DNA of 64,000 nt from CAIMUS01 sp963708455 (lineage in GTDB: Bacteria; Pseudomonadota; Gammaproteobacteria; Competibacterales; Competibacteraceae). The notes under the pieces are model-generated. The model ran no database searches, was not told the origin of the DNA, and saw only the letters and a program-made list of their open reading frames with translations. Location: assembly GCA_963708455.1 (NCBI GenBank), contig CAVPSQ010000003.1, forward strand, positions 248,001 through 312,000, given 5' to 3'. The position numbers and the translations under genes are program-made. Shown one piece after another: positions 34,827 through 42,631 of the stretch. The stretch's first letter is position 1. The number at the start of each line of letters is the position of its first letter.

Positions 34827-37800
34827 ATGATGAATTACCGCAAAGGTTTACAAATCTTGATGATGGTGGTGGTGTTGGTGGGTATAGGGGTGCTGAGCGC
34901 AGAGGCTCAGGAGCCGACATCCAATCCGGCTTGGCAACAGTGGAACGCCCTGCAAGATCAGGTTGCTGCGCGCTATCAAGCTAGGGATTATGCCGGCGCC
35001 GAGCGGCTTGCACGACAGGCGCTGGCGGTGGCGGAGCGTGCAGTTGGTTCCGAGCATCCCGCCACCGCCACCAGTCTCAGCAACCTGGCCGTGGTGCTGG
35101 GTAAGCAGGGCCGGTATGGGGAGGCCGAGCCGCTCCACCGCCGCGCCCTGGCGATTTGGGAGAAGGTGCTGGGCGCCGAGCATCCCAACACCGCCACCAG
35201 TCTCAACAACCTGGCCGAAGTGCTGCGGGTCCAGGGCCGCTACGGGGAAGCCGAGCCACTGTGCCGTCGCGCCCTGGCGATTGACGAGAAAGTGCAGGGG
35301 GCCGAGCATCCCGACACCGCTCTCAGTCTCAACAACCTGGCCGCGGTGCTGCAGGTCCAGGGCCGGTACGGGGAGGCCGAGCCGCTCTACCGCCGCGCCT
35401 TGGCGATTGCCGAGAAGGTACTGGGGGTTGAGCATCCCAACACCGCCATCAGTCTCAGCAACCTGGCCGTGGTGCTGGGTAAGCAGGGCCGGTACGGGGA
35501 GGCCGAACTACTCCACCGCCGCGTCCTGGCGATTCGGGAGAAAGTGCTGGGGGTCGAGCATCCCGCCACCGCCACCAGTCTCAACAACCTAGCCGCGGTG
35601 CTGAAGGATCAGGGCCACTACGGGGAAGCCGAGCCGCTCCTCCGCCGCGCACTGGCGATTTGGGAGAAAGTGCTGGGGGCCGAGCATCCCGATACCGCCC
35701 TCAGTTTAAACAACCTGGCCGCGGTGCTGAAGGATCAGGGCCACTACGGAGAGGCTGAGTCGCTCCTCCGCCGCGCCCTGGCGATTAACGAGAAAGCGCT
35801 GGGGGCCGAGCATCCCGACACCGCCACCAGTCTCAACAACCTGGCCGCGGTGCTGGACCACCAGGGCCGCTACGGGGAGGCCGAGCCGCTTTACCGTCGC
35901 GCTCTGGCGATTCAAGAGAAAGCGATGGGGGCCGAGCATCCCGACACCGCTCTCAGTATCAACAACCTGGCCGTGGTGCTGGGTAAGCAGGGCCGGTATG
36001 GGGAGGCCGAGCCGCTCTACCGCCGCGCCCTAGCGATTCGGGAGAAAGCGCTGGGGGCCGAGCATCCCGACACCGCCACCAGTCTCAACAACCTGGCTAT
36101 GGTGCTGAAGGATCAGGGCCACTACGGAGAGGCTGAGTCGCTCCTCCGCCGCGCCCTGGCGATTAACGAGAAAGCGCTGGGGGCCGAGCATCCCGACACC
36201 GCCACCAGTCTCAACAACCTGGCCGCGGTGCTGGACCACCAGGGCCGCTACGGGGAGGCCGAGCCGCTCTACCGCCGCGCCCTAGCGATTCGGGAGAAAG
36301 CGCTGGGGGCCGAGCATCCCGACACCGCCACCAGTCTCAACAACCTGGCCTTGGTGCTGGGTGCCCAGAGCCGGCCTGGGGAGGCCGAGCCACTTTTCCG
36401 GCGCGCCGTGGCCATTGATCAGCAGGCTGAAGAACCGGCCATGCTTCTCCTTCACAGTCGCAACTTGGGTTTCTTCCTGGTAAAACGGGGTCGTCTCCAA
36501 GACGCCGCCCCCCACTACCGTACCGCCATCGACACCCTGGACCGGCTGTTTGCCTACACCCAAGGTCTGCCCGAGGAAGCCCGCCAGACCTTCCTGGGGC
36601 AGTATGCCTACGTTTACCGCGAATTCATCGACCTGCTGCTGAAGCTGCACGAGCAAGACTCCAAGGCCGGCTACGACCGGGAGGTGCTCGCCGTCGCCTC
36701 CCGTAACCAGAGCCGGATCTTCAGCGAACTGCTGCGGCAGGCGGATGTACAGAAATTCTCGGCTGAGCCAGCCTTCGTCACTATCCAGCAACGCTGGCAA
36801 GACCTGCAAACTCAACTCGCCACTCTGCGCGGGAAACGGGCCACCATCCCCATCAGCGAACCGGAGGCGGAAACCCGTAAAGCTAATCTCACCCAGGAAA
36901 TCGCCAAAGCTGACGCTGAGCTGAACAAGGTTACGGAACAATTGCAGCGCGACTATCCGCGTTTCCTGGAACTCCAGCAACCGGCGCCGGTGACGCTAGT
37001 GCAACTGCAACAGACCCTTTTGCGCCCCGATGAAGTCCTGCTCAGCTTTGTTCTGCTCAAGGACCGCACCGTGCTGCTGGCCGTCACCCCGAAGAACTTT
37101 ACCCTCCACACGGTCGCCGTGTCTGAAAAAGCCATGACCGAGCGTGTCGACAAAATCCGCCAGCCGCTGGAACAGGTCGCTCAACTCAACAAACTGGACC
37201 CGGAGGAGTTGTATAAGCTGTATCAAGACCTCATCGCCCCGGTCGAGGACACCCTGCACGGTGCCCAGCGGGTGCTGGTGGTAGCCGATGGCGCCCTCTA
37301 CAACCTGCCGCTGGAACTGCTGGTGACAGCCTACGGCGAACCGGAACAGCGGGCGTTCCGGCAGGCCCAACGGGATGCCGATGGCAGCAGCGCCGAGCAC
37401 CCCCAGCTGGGCGAATACGCCACCCTCCCGTACCTGGCCGACCGCTACCGCTTCAGCTATCTGCCCAGCCTGGCGGCGCTGGTCTCGCAGCGCAACTACC
37501 AGAAACCGTCGGTACCGCTGACCCGCAATCTGGTCGCCTTTGCCGATCCGATCTTCGAGCCGGAACAGGGTAAGTCCCCGGCCAAGCCGACCTCGGCAGC
37601 CACCAAAGGCTATTCCGCCGCCACCCAGGCCACCTTGCAGTTGCTGGCTCGCAGCGGGATGGACAGTCAGTTGCCCCGATTACCGGAAACCGCCGACGAA
37701 GTCCGCGCCATGGCCAAGCTCGTGGGCGCCAACTCCCAGCTTTACCTGCGCGACAAAGCCCAGGAATACACCGCCAAAGACTTGGCCAAGAAGGGCGACC

Positions 37801-38348
37801 TGAACGGATTACGGTATCTGGTATTCTCCACCCACGGTCTGCTCGGTGGCAAGTTCCGGCCAGAGCAGCAGGCGCAAACATCCCCGTCAACCCTGAGCCT
37901 GGACCGGCCCCTCCCGGCCACTCCTATCGAAAAGCTCGGCCAACCGGCGCTGGCGCTGACCCTGGTCGGTGACCTCCACGACGAAGACGGCTTACTGACC
38001 ATGAGCGAAGTGCTCGGTCTGGACATCAACACCGACTTGGTCGTGCTATCCGCTTGCAACACGGCGGGCGAGAAACCCAACCAGGGTGAAGGTTTCGTCG
38101 GCCTGACCCGTTCGTTCCTGTATGCCGGCGCCCGCCGCCTGCTGGTCAGCCACTGGAAGGTCGCCAGCGAGTCCACCCGCGACCTGATGGTCGCCACCTT
38201 TACCCAACTGCAAGCCGGCCAGACCCCGCTCGACGCCCTGACCGAGGCCCGCCGCCAGTTGCGGGGCCGGACCTGGAGCACCACATCCGGCCACGTTTCC
38301 CTTGCCCATCCTTACTTCTGGGCGCCGTTCGTGGTGGTGGGGGATTAA
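34827..38348 (+). CDS. Exported TPR-CHAT caspase-like protein
   Basis: 1173 residues. N-terminal signal peptide (KGLQILMMVVVLVGIGVLSA, then EAQ). Residues about 70-535 hold 11 kinesin-light-chain-type TPR units of exactly 42 residues (GRYGEAEPLYRRALAI, GAEHPDTATSLNNLA). A helical linker (about 570-700) follows, then a CHAT domain with catalytic His in LVFSTHGLLG (about 1003) and Cys in VVLSACNTAGE (about 1077), ending HPYFWAPFVVVGD. CHAT is the caspase/separase-type peptidase fold. Unlike most bacterial TPR-CHAT proteins, this one should leave the cytoplasm. Its own promoter motif lies upstream. A protease activated by TPR-mediated recognition is likely; the target is unknown, with the neighbouring anti-sigma factor the obvious candidate. 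Confidence 0.9.
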   Translation: MMNYRKGLQILMMVVVLVGIGVLSAEAQEPTSNPAWQQWNALQDQVAARYQARDYAGAERLARQALAVAERAVGSEHPATATSLSNLAVVLGKQGRYGEAEPLHRRALAIWEKVLGAEHPNTATSLNNLAEVLRVQGRYGEAEPLCRRALAIDEKVQGAEHPDTALSLNNLAAVLQVQGRYGEAEPLYRRALAIAEKVLGVEHPNTAISLSNLAVVLGKQGRYGEAELLHRRVLAIREKVLGVEHPATATSLNNLAAVLKDQGHYGEAEPLLRRALAIWEKVLGAEHPDTALSLNNLAAVLKDQGHYGEAESLLRRALAINEKALGAEHPDTATSLNNLAAVLDHQGRYGEAEPLYRRALAIQEKAMGAEHPDTALSINNLAVVLGKQGRYGEAEPLYRRALAIREKALGAEHPDTATSLNNLAMVLKDQGHYGEAESLLRRALAINEKALGAEHPDTATSLNNLAAVLDHQGRYGEAEPLYRRALAIREKALGAEHPDTATSLNNLALVLGAQSRPGEAEPLFRRAVAIDQQAEEPAMLLLHSRNLGFFLVKRGRLQDAAPHYRTAIDTLDRLFAYTQGLPEEARQTFLGQYAYVYREFIDLLLKLHEQDSKAGYDREVLAVASRNQSRIFSELLRQADVQKFSAEPAFVTIQQRWQDLQTQLATLRGKRATIPISEPEAETRKANLTQEIAKADAELNKVTEQLQRDYPRFLELQQPAPVTLVQLQQTLLRPDEVLLSFVLLKDRTVLLAVTPKNFTLHTVAVSEKAMTERVDKIRQPLEQVAQLNKLDPEELYKLYQDLIAPVEDTLHGAQRVLVVADGALYNLPLELLVTAYGEPEQRAFRQAQRDADGSSAEHPQLGEYATLPYLADRYRFSYLPSLAALVSQRNYQKPSVPLTRNLVAFADPIFEPEQGKSPAKPTSAATKGYSAATQATLQLLARSGMDSQLPRLPETADEVRAMAKLVGANSQLYLRDKAQEYTAKDLAKKGDLNGLRYLVFSTHGLLGGKFRPEQQAQTSPSTLSLDRPLPATPIEKLGQPALALTLVGDLHDEDGLLTMSEVLGLDINTDLVVLSACNTAGEKPNQGEGFVGLTRSFLYAGARRLLVSHWKVASESTRDLMVATFTQLQAGQTPLDALTEARRQLRGRTWSTTSGHVSLAHPYFWAPFVVVGD
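35040..36425 (+). repeat. Eleven 126-bp units encoding TPRs
   Basis: In-frame 126-bp repeats with very high mutual identity at DNA level. A stretch of at least 150 bp starting at 35751 recurs almost unchanged at 36129, exactly 378 bp (three units) later, showing recent higher-order duplication or gene conversion. Confidence 0.9.
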
Positions 38349-38359
38349 GTGATTGACGG

Positions 38360-39241
38360 CTATCCCTGGCGCTGGAGCCACGCCATAAGTTCGGCAGGGG
38401 TGCGCCAATCCAGCAGAGCCTCCCCCAGCGCCTCCAACTCCGCCACCGGCAAGGTCCGAATCCGGCTCTCCACTTCCGTCGGCACCGCTCCCAGCCGGCG
38501 GTGCAAGAGCCGTAGCACCAGCGCCGCTGCTTCTTGCTGCTGGCCCTCGGTGCGGCCTTCGGCGTGCCCTTCGGTGCGCCCTTCGGCGAACACGTCTTGA
38601 TAGAAGCGGGTTTGTTTCAACTCGACATCAGGTAAGTGCAACATGCGTTGAATCTCCTCGCGCGATAAATGCGGCAGCTTGTACACCACAATCGTTTCGA
38701 TCAAATCCAGCCACCCTGTCCAGTCGGGGTCCGCTGTTGGACCACCCCGGACCTGCAACAGCGCTTGCGCCTGACTCACCGCTTCTTCCGGTTCGGCGAC
38801 GATCAATTGGATCAGTTGCAAGCCTGGCGTCAGATCGGCGCGTCCCTTCAAGTCTTCGAGATAAACCCGCTTGACCCAGGGACTGTCCAGCAGCGGCTGG
38901 TAGGCTGTCGGCGGCTGAGGGTCTGCCTTCCGACTCGGAAAAATCACCACCGCCCGCCACGGTCCCTGCCACCGTCGCCGGTACAGAAACAGAAAAATCT
39001 GGGTAAACCAACGACTGTAGAAGTCGTTATTCAGTTGAAACTGCGTCTCGACAAACACCCCTGGCAGGTGGGGCAGTTCCGGCGGTGGCAGTAGCAACCC
39101 ATCGAGCCGGAAGCTGGTCTGTTTCACCTCTTCGGCATGCAGCGTGTAGACCGCCCCGGCAGGCGCCGGCCAATCAGCGAGTTCAAACACCAACCCCGGC
39201 AGTTCTTGAAACAAGCGGTAGAACAGACTATCAGTTTTCAT
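38360..39241 (-). CDS. DUF2887/DUF4351 (Rpn/PD-(D/E)XK-like) protein
   Basis: 293 residues from the ATG at 39241 (MKTDSLFYRLFQELPGLVFE), the family's usual start. The N-terminal domain carries VFVETQFQLNNDFYSRWFTQ (the E.Q of PD-(D/E)XK-type nucleases) and RAVVIFPSRKADPQ. A Glu-Gly-Arg tetrapeptide repeat region (AEGRTEGHAEGRTEG) leads to the C-terminal DUF4351 helix bundle (LLHRRLGAVPTEVESRIRTL). Relatives are Rpn/transposase-associated nucleases. It is convergent with TPR-CHAT and divergent from CHASE2, and other copies sit at 41173, 30500 and 42331. It may therefore be a mobile passenger rather than a part of the signalling unit. Confidence 0.8.
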   Translation of the reverse strand: MKTDSLFYRLFQELPGLVFELADWPAPAGAVYTLHAEEVKQTSFRLDGLLLPPPELPHLPGVFVETQFQLNNDFYSRWFTQIFLFLYRRRWQGPWRAVVIFPSRKADPQPPTAYQPLLDSPWVKRVYLEDLKGRADLTPGLQLIQLIVAEPEEAVSQAQALLQVRGGPTADPDWTGWLDLIETIVVYKLPHLSREEIQRMLHLPDVELKQTRFYQDVFAEGRTEGHAEGRTEGQQQEAAALVLRLLHRRLGAVPTEVESRIRTLPVAELEALGEALLDWRTPAELMAWLQRQG

Positions 39242-39293
39242 AAAATTGCCTGAGAGTAGAGGCACATTATTCGGCCCAGGAACCGAAACCAGC

Positions 39294-39320
39294 GACAAAG
39301 CAATCAACGCGGTCCGTCTA
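39294..39320 (+). promoter_or_regulatory. GACAAA-N15-CGTCTA motif upstream of CHASE2 gene, copy 2
   Basis: Same hexamers and spacing, 37 bp before the CHASE2 ATG, in the divergent space after the DUF2887 start. Confidence 0.75.
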
Positions 39321-39357
39321 TTCTGATCGACTAGAACATACAGGCACTTATCCTAAC

Positions 39358-40857
39358 ATGCGTGAAGAGCCATCACCTGAACCCGCTGCAACGTCGCGCC
39401 TGGCTTGGTTGATCGGACTGCCAGCCCGAATCGGGATCGCTTTCCGACATCTTGGACAGAGATTGTCGAGCGTGAAACAGCGCGTGCAGCACGAGTGGCA
39501 GGCGCGGAGCGCTTTCCAGCGACATCTTCTAATCGGTTTGCTGGCGGGCGTTATCATCGAAATCGCCCTCCATTTCCTGCACCATCACCTGACTTTGCTT
39601 CAGGAACTCGAAGACATGGCTATCGACGTGATCATGAATCTTCAGCAGGCCACCACGATCGACAAACCGGCCATACCCTTCGTGATACTGGACATCGACG
39701 AGCCGACCTATCGCGCCTGGGACGAGCCTTTTCACGTTCCGCGCGACCGCTTGCTCAAGCTGATCGACTACGCGGTGCAGGGTGGGGCGGCGCTGGTGAT
39801 CGTGGATGTCGACCTGAGCCAGCGCGGGCATGATCCGCTGGCCGATCAAGCGCTGCAGGACTATCTGGCCAACTATGGCGCCGCCGGTAAGCCGCCACTG
39901 CTGCTGGCGCGCGCCTTCCGCCCACCGTTGCCGGGGCAGCATGCTCTACCGACCGAGCGGCGCTCTTTTCTGGAGCAGGAGACCCGCCTTGCCGCTGCGC
40001 CCCTGATCCAGTGGGGATCGACCCTGTTCGAACTGGACCAGGGGCAACTGCTGCGACGCTGGCGCCTGTGGCAGATCACCTGCGATGAACAGACCCAGCA
40101 GCCGGTGGTGATCCCTTCCCTGCAACTGCTGGCGGTCGCTTTGCTGCGTCAACCCCATGAGGACCCTGGAACAGTGGCCGGGCAGGTGCACACGGCCTTG
40201 CAGACGCTGGCGCCGGCCCAGTGTGACGGGCGTCCTTCCCATCATCACGAGGAAACGCTTGTCATTGCCGGTATGAAACTGAGCGCCCAGCCGCAAGGGA
40301 TAGCCCAACGCATCCTCTATGAATTGCCCTGGCAACTGCATTCCGGCGAGGCTTATCCAACCCTGCCTCGACCGGATGGAACCTTGGCGCCTCTCTTATC
40401 GGTCTTCAGCGCTCTGCCCATTACCGCTGGAACCAAGCCGGTGGCCAGCGATGCCGTCACCGGGCGGGTGGTAGTTATCGGCGGCAGCTTCTGGGAGAGC
40501 CGCGATCTGTACCTGACGCCACTGGGCCAGATGCCGGGTTTTCTGGTGCTGGTCAACGCCATTCATTCCCTGCACCAGCATGAAGAAATCAAACCGCCGT
40601 CCCTGTATCTCAAGTTGCTGATCACCGTGGTATTGATCGTCCTGAGCAGCCTGATTTTTGCCAGCCTACGCTCGTTCCGAGCGATGCTGGCCGCCAGTCT
40701 GGTCATCATCGTCGCCCTGCTGCCGGTCAGCTATTGCTGGTTCAAGGCCGGAGTCTGGCTGGATTTCGTGATTCCTTTTTGCGCCGTGGCGCTGCACTGG
40801 ATGGCCGCTCGTTTCGAGGAACATCGGCATGCCCGGCACGGCATCACGACCCATTGA
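39358..40857 (+). CDS. Stand-alone CHASE2 membrane protein, copy 2
   Basis: 499 residues from a clear ATG. N-terminal cytoplasmic segment of about 55 residues, one helix, an extracytoplasmic CHASE2 domain of about 320 residues (FVILDIDEPTYRAWDE, VIVDVDLSQRGHDPLADQAL, GRVVVIGGSFWESRDLYLTP), then three transmembrane helices and a short tail. CHASE2 domains sense unknown extracellular signals and normally precede histidine kinase or cyclase outputs; none is present. Near-identical to the 28056 copy. In copy 2 the following secreted-protein gene is gutted. Confidence 0.87.
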   Translation: MREEPSPEPAATSRLAWLIGLPARIGIAFRHLGQRLSSVKQRVQHEWQARSAFQRHLLIGLLAGVIIEIALHFLHHHLTLLQELEDMAIDVIMNLQQATTIDKPAIPFVILDIDEPTYRAWDEPFHVPRDRLLKLIDYAVQGGAALVIVDVDLSQRGHDPLADQALQDYLANYGAAGKPPLLLARAFRPPLPGQHALPTERRSFLEQETRLAAAPLIQWGSTLFELDQGQLLRRWRLWQITCDEQTQQPVVIPSLQLLAVALLRQPHEDPGTVAGQVHTALQTLAPAQCDGRPSHHHEETLVIAGMKLSAQPQGIAQRILYELPWQLHSGEAYPTLPRPDGTLAPLLSVFSALPITAGTKPVASDAVTGRVVVIGGSFWESRDLYLTPLGQMPGFLVLVNAIHSLHQHEEIKPPSLYLKLLITVVLIVLSSLIFASLRSFRAMLAASLVIIVALLPVSYCWFKAGVWLDFVIPFCAVALHWMAARFEEHRHARHGITTH

Positions 40858-40881
40858 ATTCAAAACTTGTTCTGGCTAATC

Positions 40882-41145
40882 ATCAGCGACGCTCAACGCC
40901 AGGCAACGGTAGCTATCGAGGTCGTGCCGGCCATCCCGTTGCTACCTCCGGCGACATTAGCAGGCATCACAGATGCCGACATCCGGCAAACTCTGGAAGC
41001 GCTGTGGCTGGCGAGCCAGGGCGAAGTCTGGCGGCTGGAAGCCTATCAACGAGTGATGCCGCTGGAAGGGCAACACCGGCCGGCACGGTTACTGCGCTAC
41101 AGTCTGGAGAAGGGGCAGGCGCCACCACCGGTCAAGGCGGACTGA
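40882..41145 (+). pseudogene. C-terminal remnant of the CHASE2-operon secreted protein
   Basis: The sequence downstream of CHASE2 matches copy 1 until about 40873, then skips roughly 640 bp, including the ribosome-binding site, start and signal peptide, and resumes at ISDAQRQATVAIEVVP to the stop. An in-frame TTG at 40867 could in principle initiate, but the product would lack export and the Ig-like domain. Confidence 0.85.
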
Positions 41146-41172
41146 GCGGATAGGTCTGAGCAAGGGGGGTTA

Positions 41173-42078
41173 CTATCTCTGTCGCTGGAGCCACGCCATG
41201 AGTTCGGCAGGGGTATGCCAATCCAGCAGGGCTTCCCCCAGCGCTTCCAATTCCGCCACCGGCAAGGCCCGAATCTGGTTCTCCACTTCCGCTGATACCG
41301 TGCCGAGCCGGCGGTGCAAGAGCCGGAGCACCAGCGCCGCCGCCTCTTGCTGTTGGCCTTCGGTGCGCCCTTCGGCACGGCCTTCAGTACGCCCTTCGAC
41401 ACGACCTTCAGTACGCCCTTCGGCGAACACGTCTTGATAGAAGCGGGTTTGTTTCAACTCGACCTCGGGTAAGTGCAACATACGTTGAATCTCCTCGCGT
41501 GATAAATGCGGCAGCTTGTAAACCACAATCGTTTCGATCAAATCCAGCCACCCCGGCCAATCGGGGTCCGCTGTTGGACCACCCCGGACCTGCAACAGCG
41601 CCTGCGCCTGACTCACCGCCTCGTCCGGTTCGGCGACGATCAATTGCATCAATTGCAAGCCCGGCGTCAGGTCGGCGCGTCCCTTCAAGTCTTCGAGATA
41701 AACCCGCTTGACCCAGGGACTGTCCAGCAGCGGCCGGTAGGCTGTCGGCGGCTGAGGGTCTGCCTTCCGACTCGGAAAAATCACTACCGCCCGCCACGGT
41801 CCCTGCCACCGTCGCCGGTAGAGAAACAGAAAAATCTGGGTAAACCAACGACTGTAGAAGTCGTTATTCAGTTGAAACTGCGTCTCGACAAACACCCCGG
41901 GCAGATCGGGTGATTCCGGCGGTGGCAGTAACAGCCCATCGAGCCGGAAGCTGGTCTGTTTCACCTCTTCGGCATGCAGGGTATAAACCGCCCCGGCCGG
42001 TACCGGCCAATCAGCAAGTTCAAACACCAATCCCGGTTGTTCCTGAAACAGCCGGTAGAACAGGCTATCGGTTTTCAT
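41173..42078 (-). CDS. DUF2887/DUF4351 (Rpn/PD-(D/E)XK-like) protein, second copy
   Basis: 301 residues, starting MKTDSLFYRLFQEQPGLVFE. It is close to the 38360 copy but with an expanded Glu-Gly-Arg repeat (AEGRTEGRVEGRTEGRAEGR...), eight residues longer, showing replication slippage of 12-bp units. The nuclease-like N-terminal domain and DUF4351 C-terminal domain are intact. It lies convergent to the broken CHASE2 operon and marks the right end of the duplication. Confidence 0.8.
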   Translation of the reverse strand: MKTDSLFYRLFQEQPGLVFELADWPVPAGAVYTLHAEEVKQTSFRLDGLLLPPPESPDLPGVFVETQFQLNNDFYSRWFTQIFLFLYRRRWQGPWRAVVIFPSRKADPQPPTAYRPLLDSPWVKRVYLEDLKGRADLTPGLQLMQLIVAEPDEAVSQAQALLQVRGGPTADPDWPGWLDLIETIVVYKLPHLSREEIQRMLHLPEVELKQTRFYQDVFAEGRTEGRVEGRTEGRAEGRTEGQQQEAAALVLRLLHRRLGTVSAEVENQIRALPVAELEALGEALLDWHTPAELMAWLQRQR

Positions 42079-42206
42079 AAAATTGCCGAGAGTAAAGGCG
42101 AACCATTCAGATCTGGAGCGGTGGAGATACGTTGGTCATTATGCCACGCTCAGCGGGCATTGAGAGGAACAGGAAAAGGCGCATGATGAGGATGGTAAAC
42201 TTAAAA

Positions 42207-42330
42207 GACAGAGGACACGCTGCGTACCTGCTGTGGTCAGCCGACCCTGCAACAGACGGTGGTCGGCGGCACGCTCTGGTCGTATGGCGCCCAGTGGGCC
42301 GCGCTGGTGCGGGAGGGGCAGGTGGCGGAG
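42207..42330 (+). pseudogene. 3' scrap of the M48/TPR gene
   Basis: About 40 codons matching the C-terminal region of the M48/TPR protein (EDTLRTCCGQPTLQQ, VVGGTLWSYGAQWAALVREG). It is cut at GQVAE, where it is joined to the DUF4351 scrap. Evidence for a third, nearly vanished copy of the cluster. Confidence 0.8.
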
Positions 42331-42468
42331 CCTCGCCCAGCGCTTCCAATTCCGCCACCGGCAAGGCCCGAATCTGGTTCTCTACTTGCGCTGATAAAGC
42401 GCCCAGGTGGCGGCGCAACAAGCGCAGTACCAGCGCTGCTTCTCCTTGCTGCGCTGGCAACTTGAACA
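42331..42468 (-). pseudogene. DUF4351 scrap
   Basis: Minus-strand remnant reading PAQQGEAALVLRLLRRHLGA then LSAQVENQIRALPVAELEAL, cut at LGEA. It belongs to the C-terminal domain of the DUF2887/DUF4351 family and is more diverged than the two full genes. Confidence 0.75.
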
Positions 42469-42631
42469 GACTGTGCTATGGTTCAAAGTAGGGCGACGGT
42501 TCGGAACGGTCGGTTTCAGGAAGCCGCGTCAGTCCTAACTGAATGCCCCAGCCGACCGTGCTACGCCGGTGGCTGAGCTTGAGGCGTTGGGCGGACGAGA
42601 TGAATTTTTGCTCTCCTCGGAGATATAGACC

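Noticed and set aside
36030..36239. Short minus-strand frames across the TPR repeats
   Set aside because: They recur with the 126-bp period and are antisense of the TPR array.
30713..38348. Type III-E CRISPR (Craspase) locus, suggested by TPR-CHAT plus sigma factor
   Set aside because: No Cas7-11 effector, no CRISPR array and no Csx30/31-like gene; here the CHAT protein is exported and the partner is a zinc anti-sigma factor.
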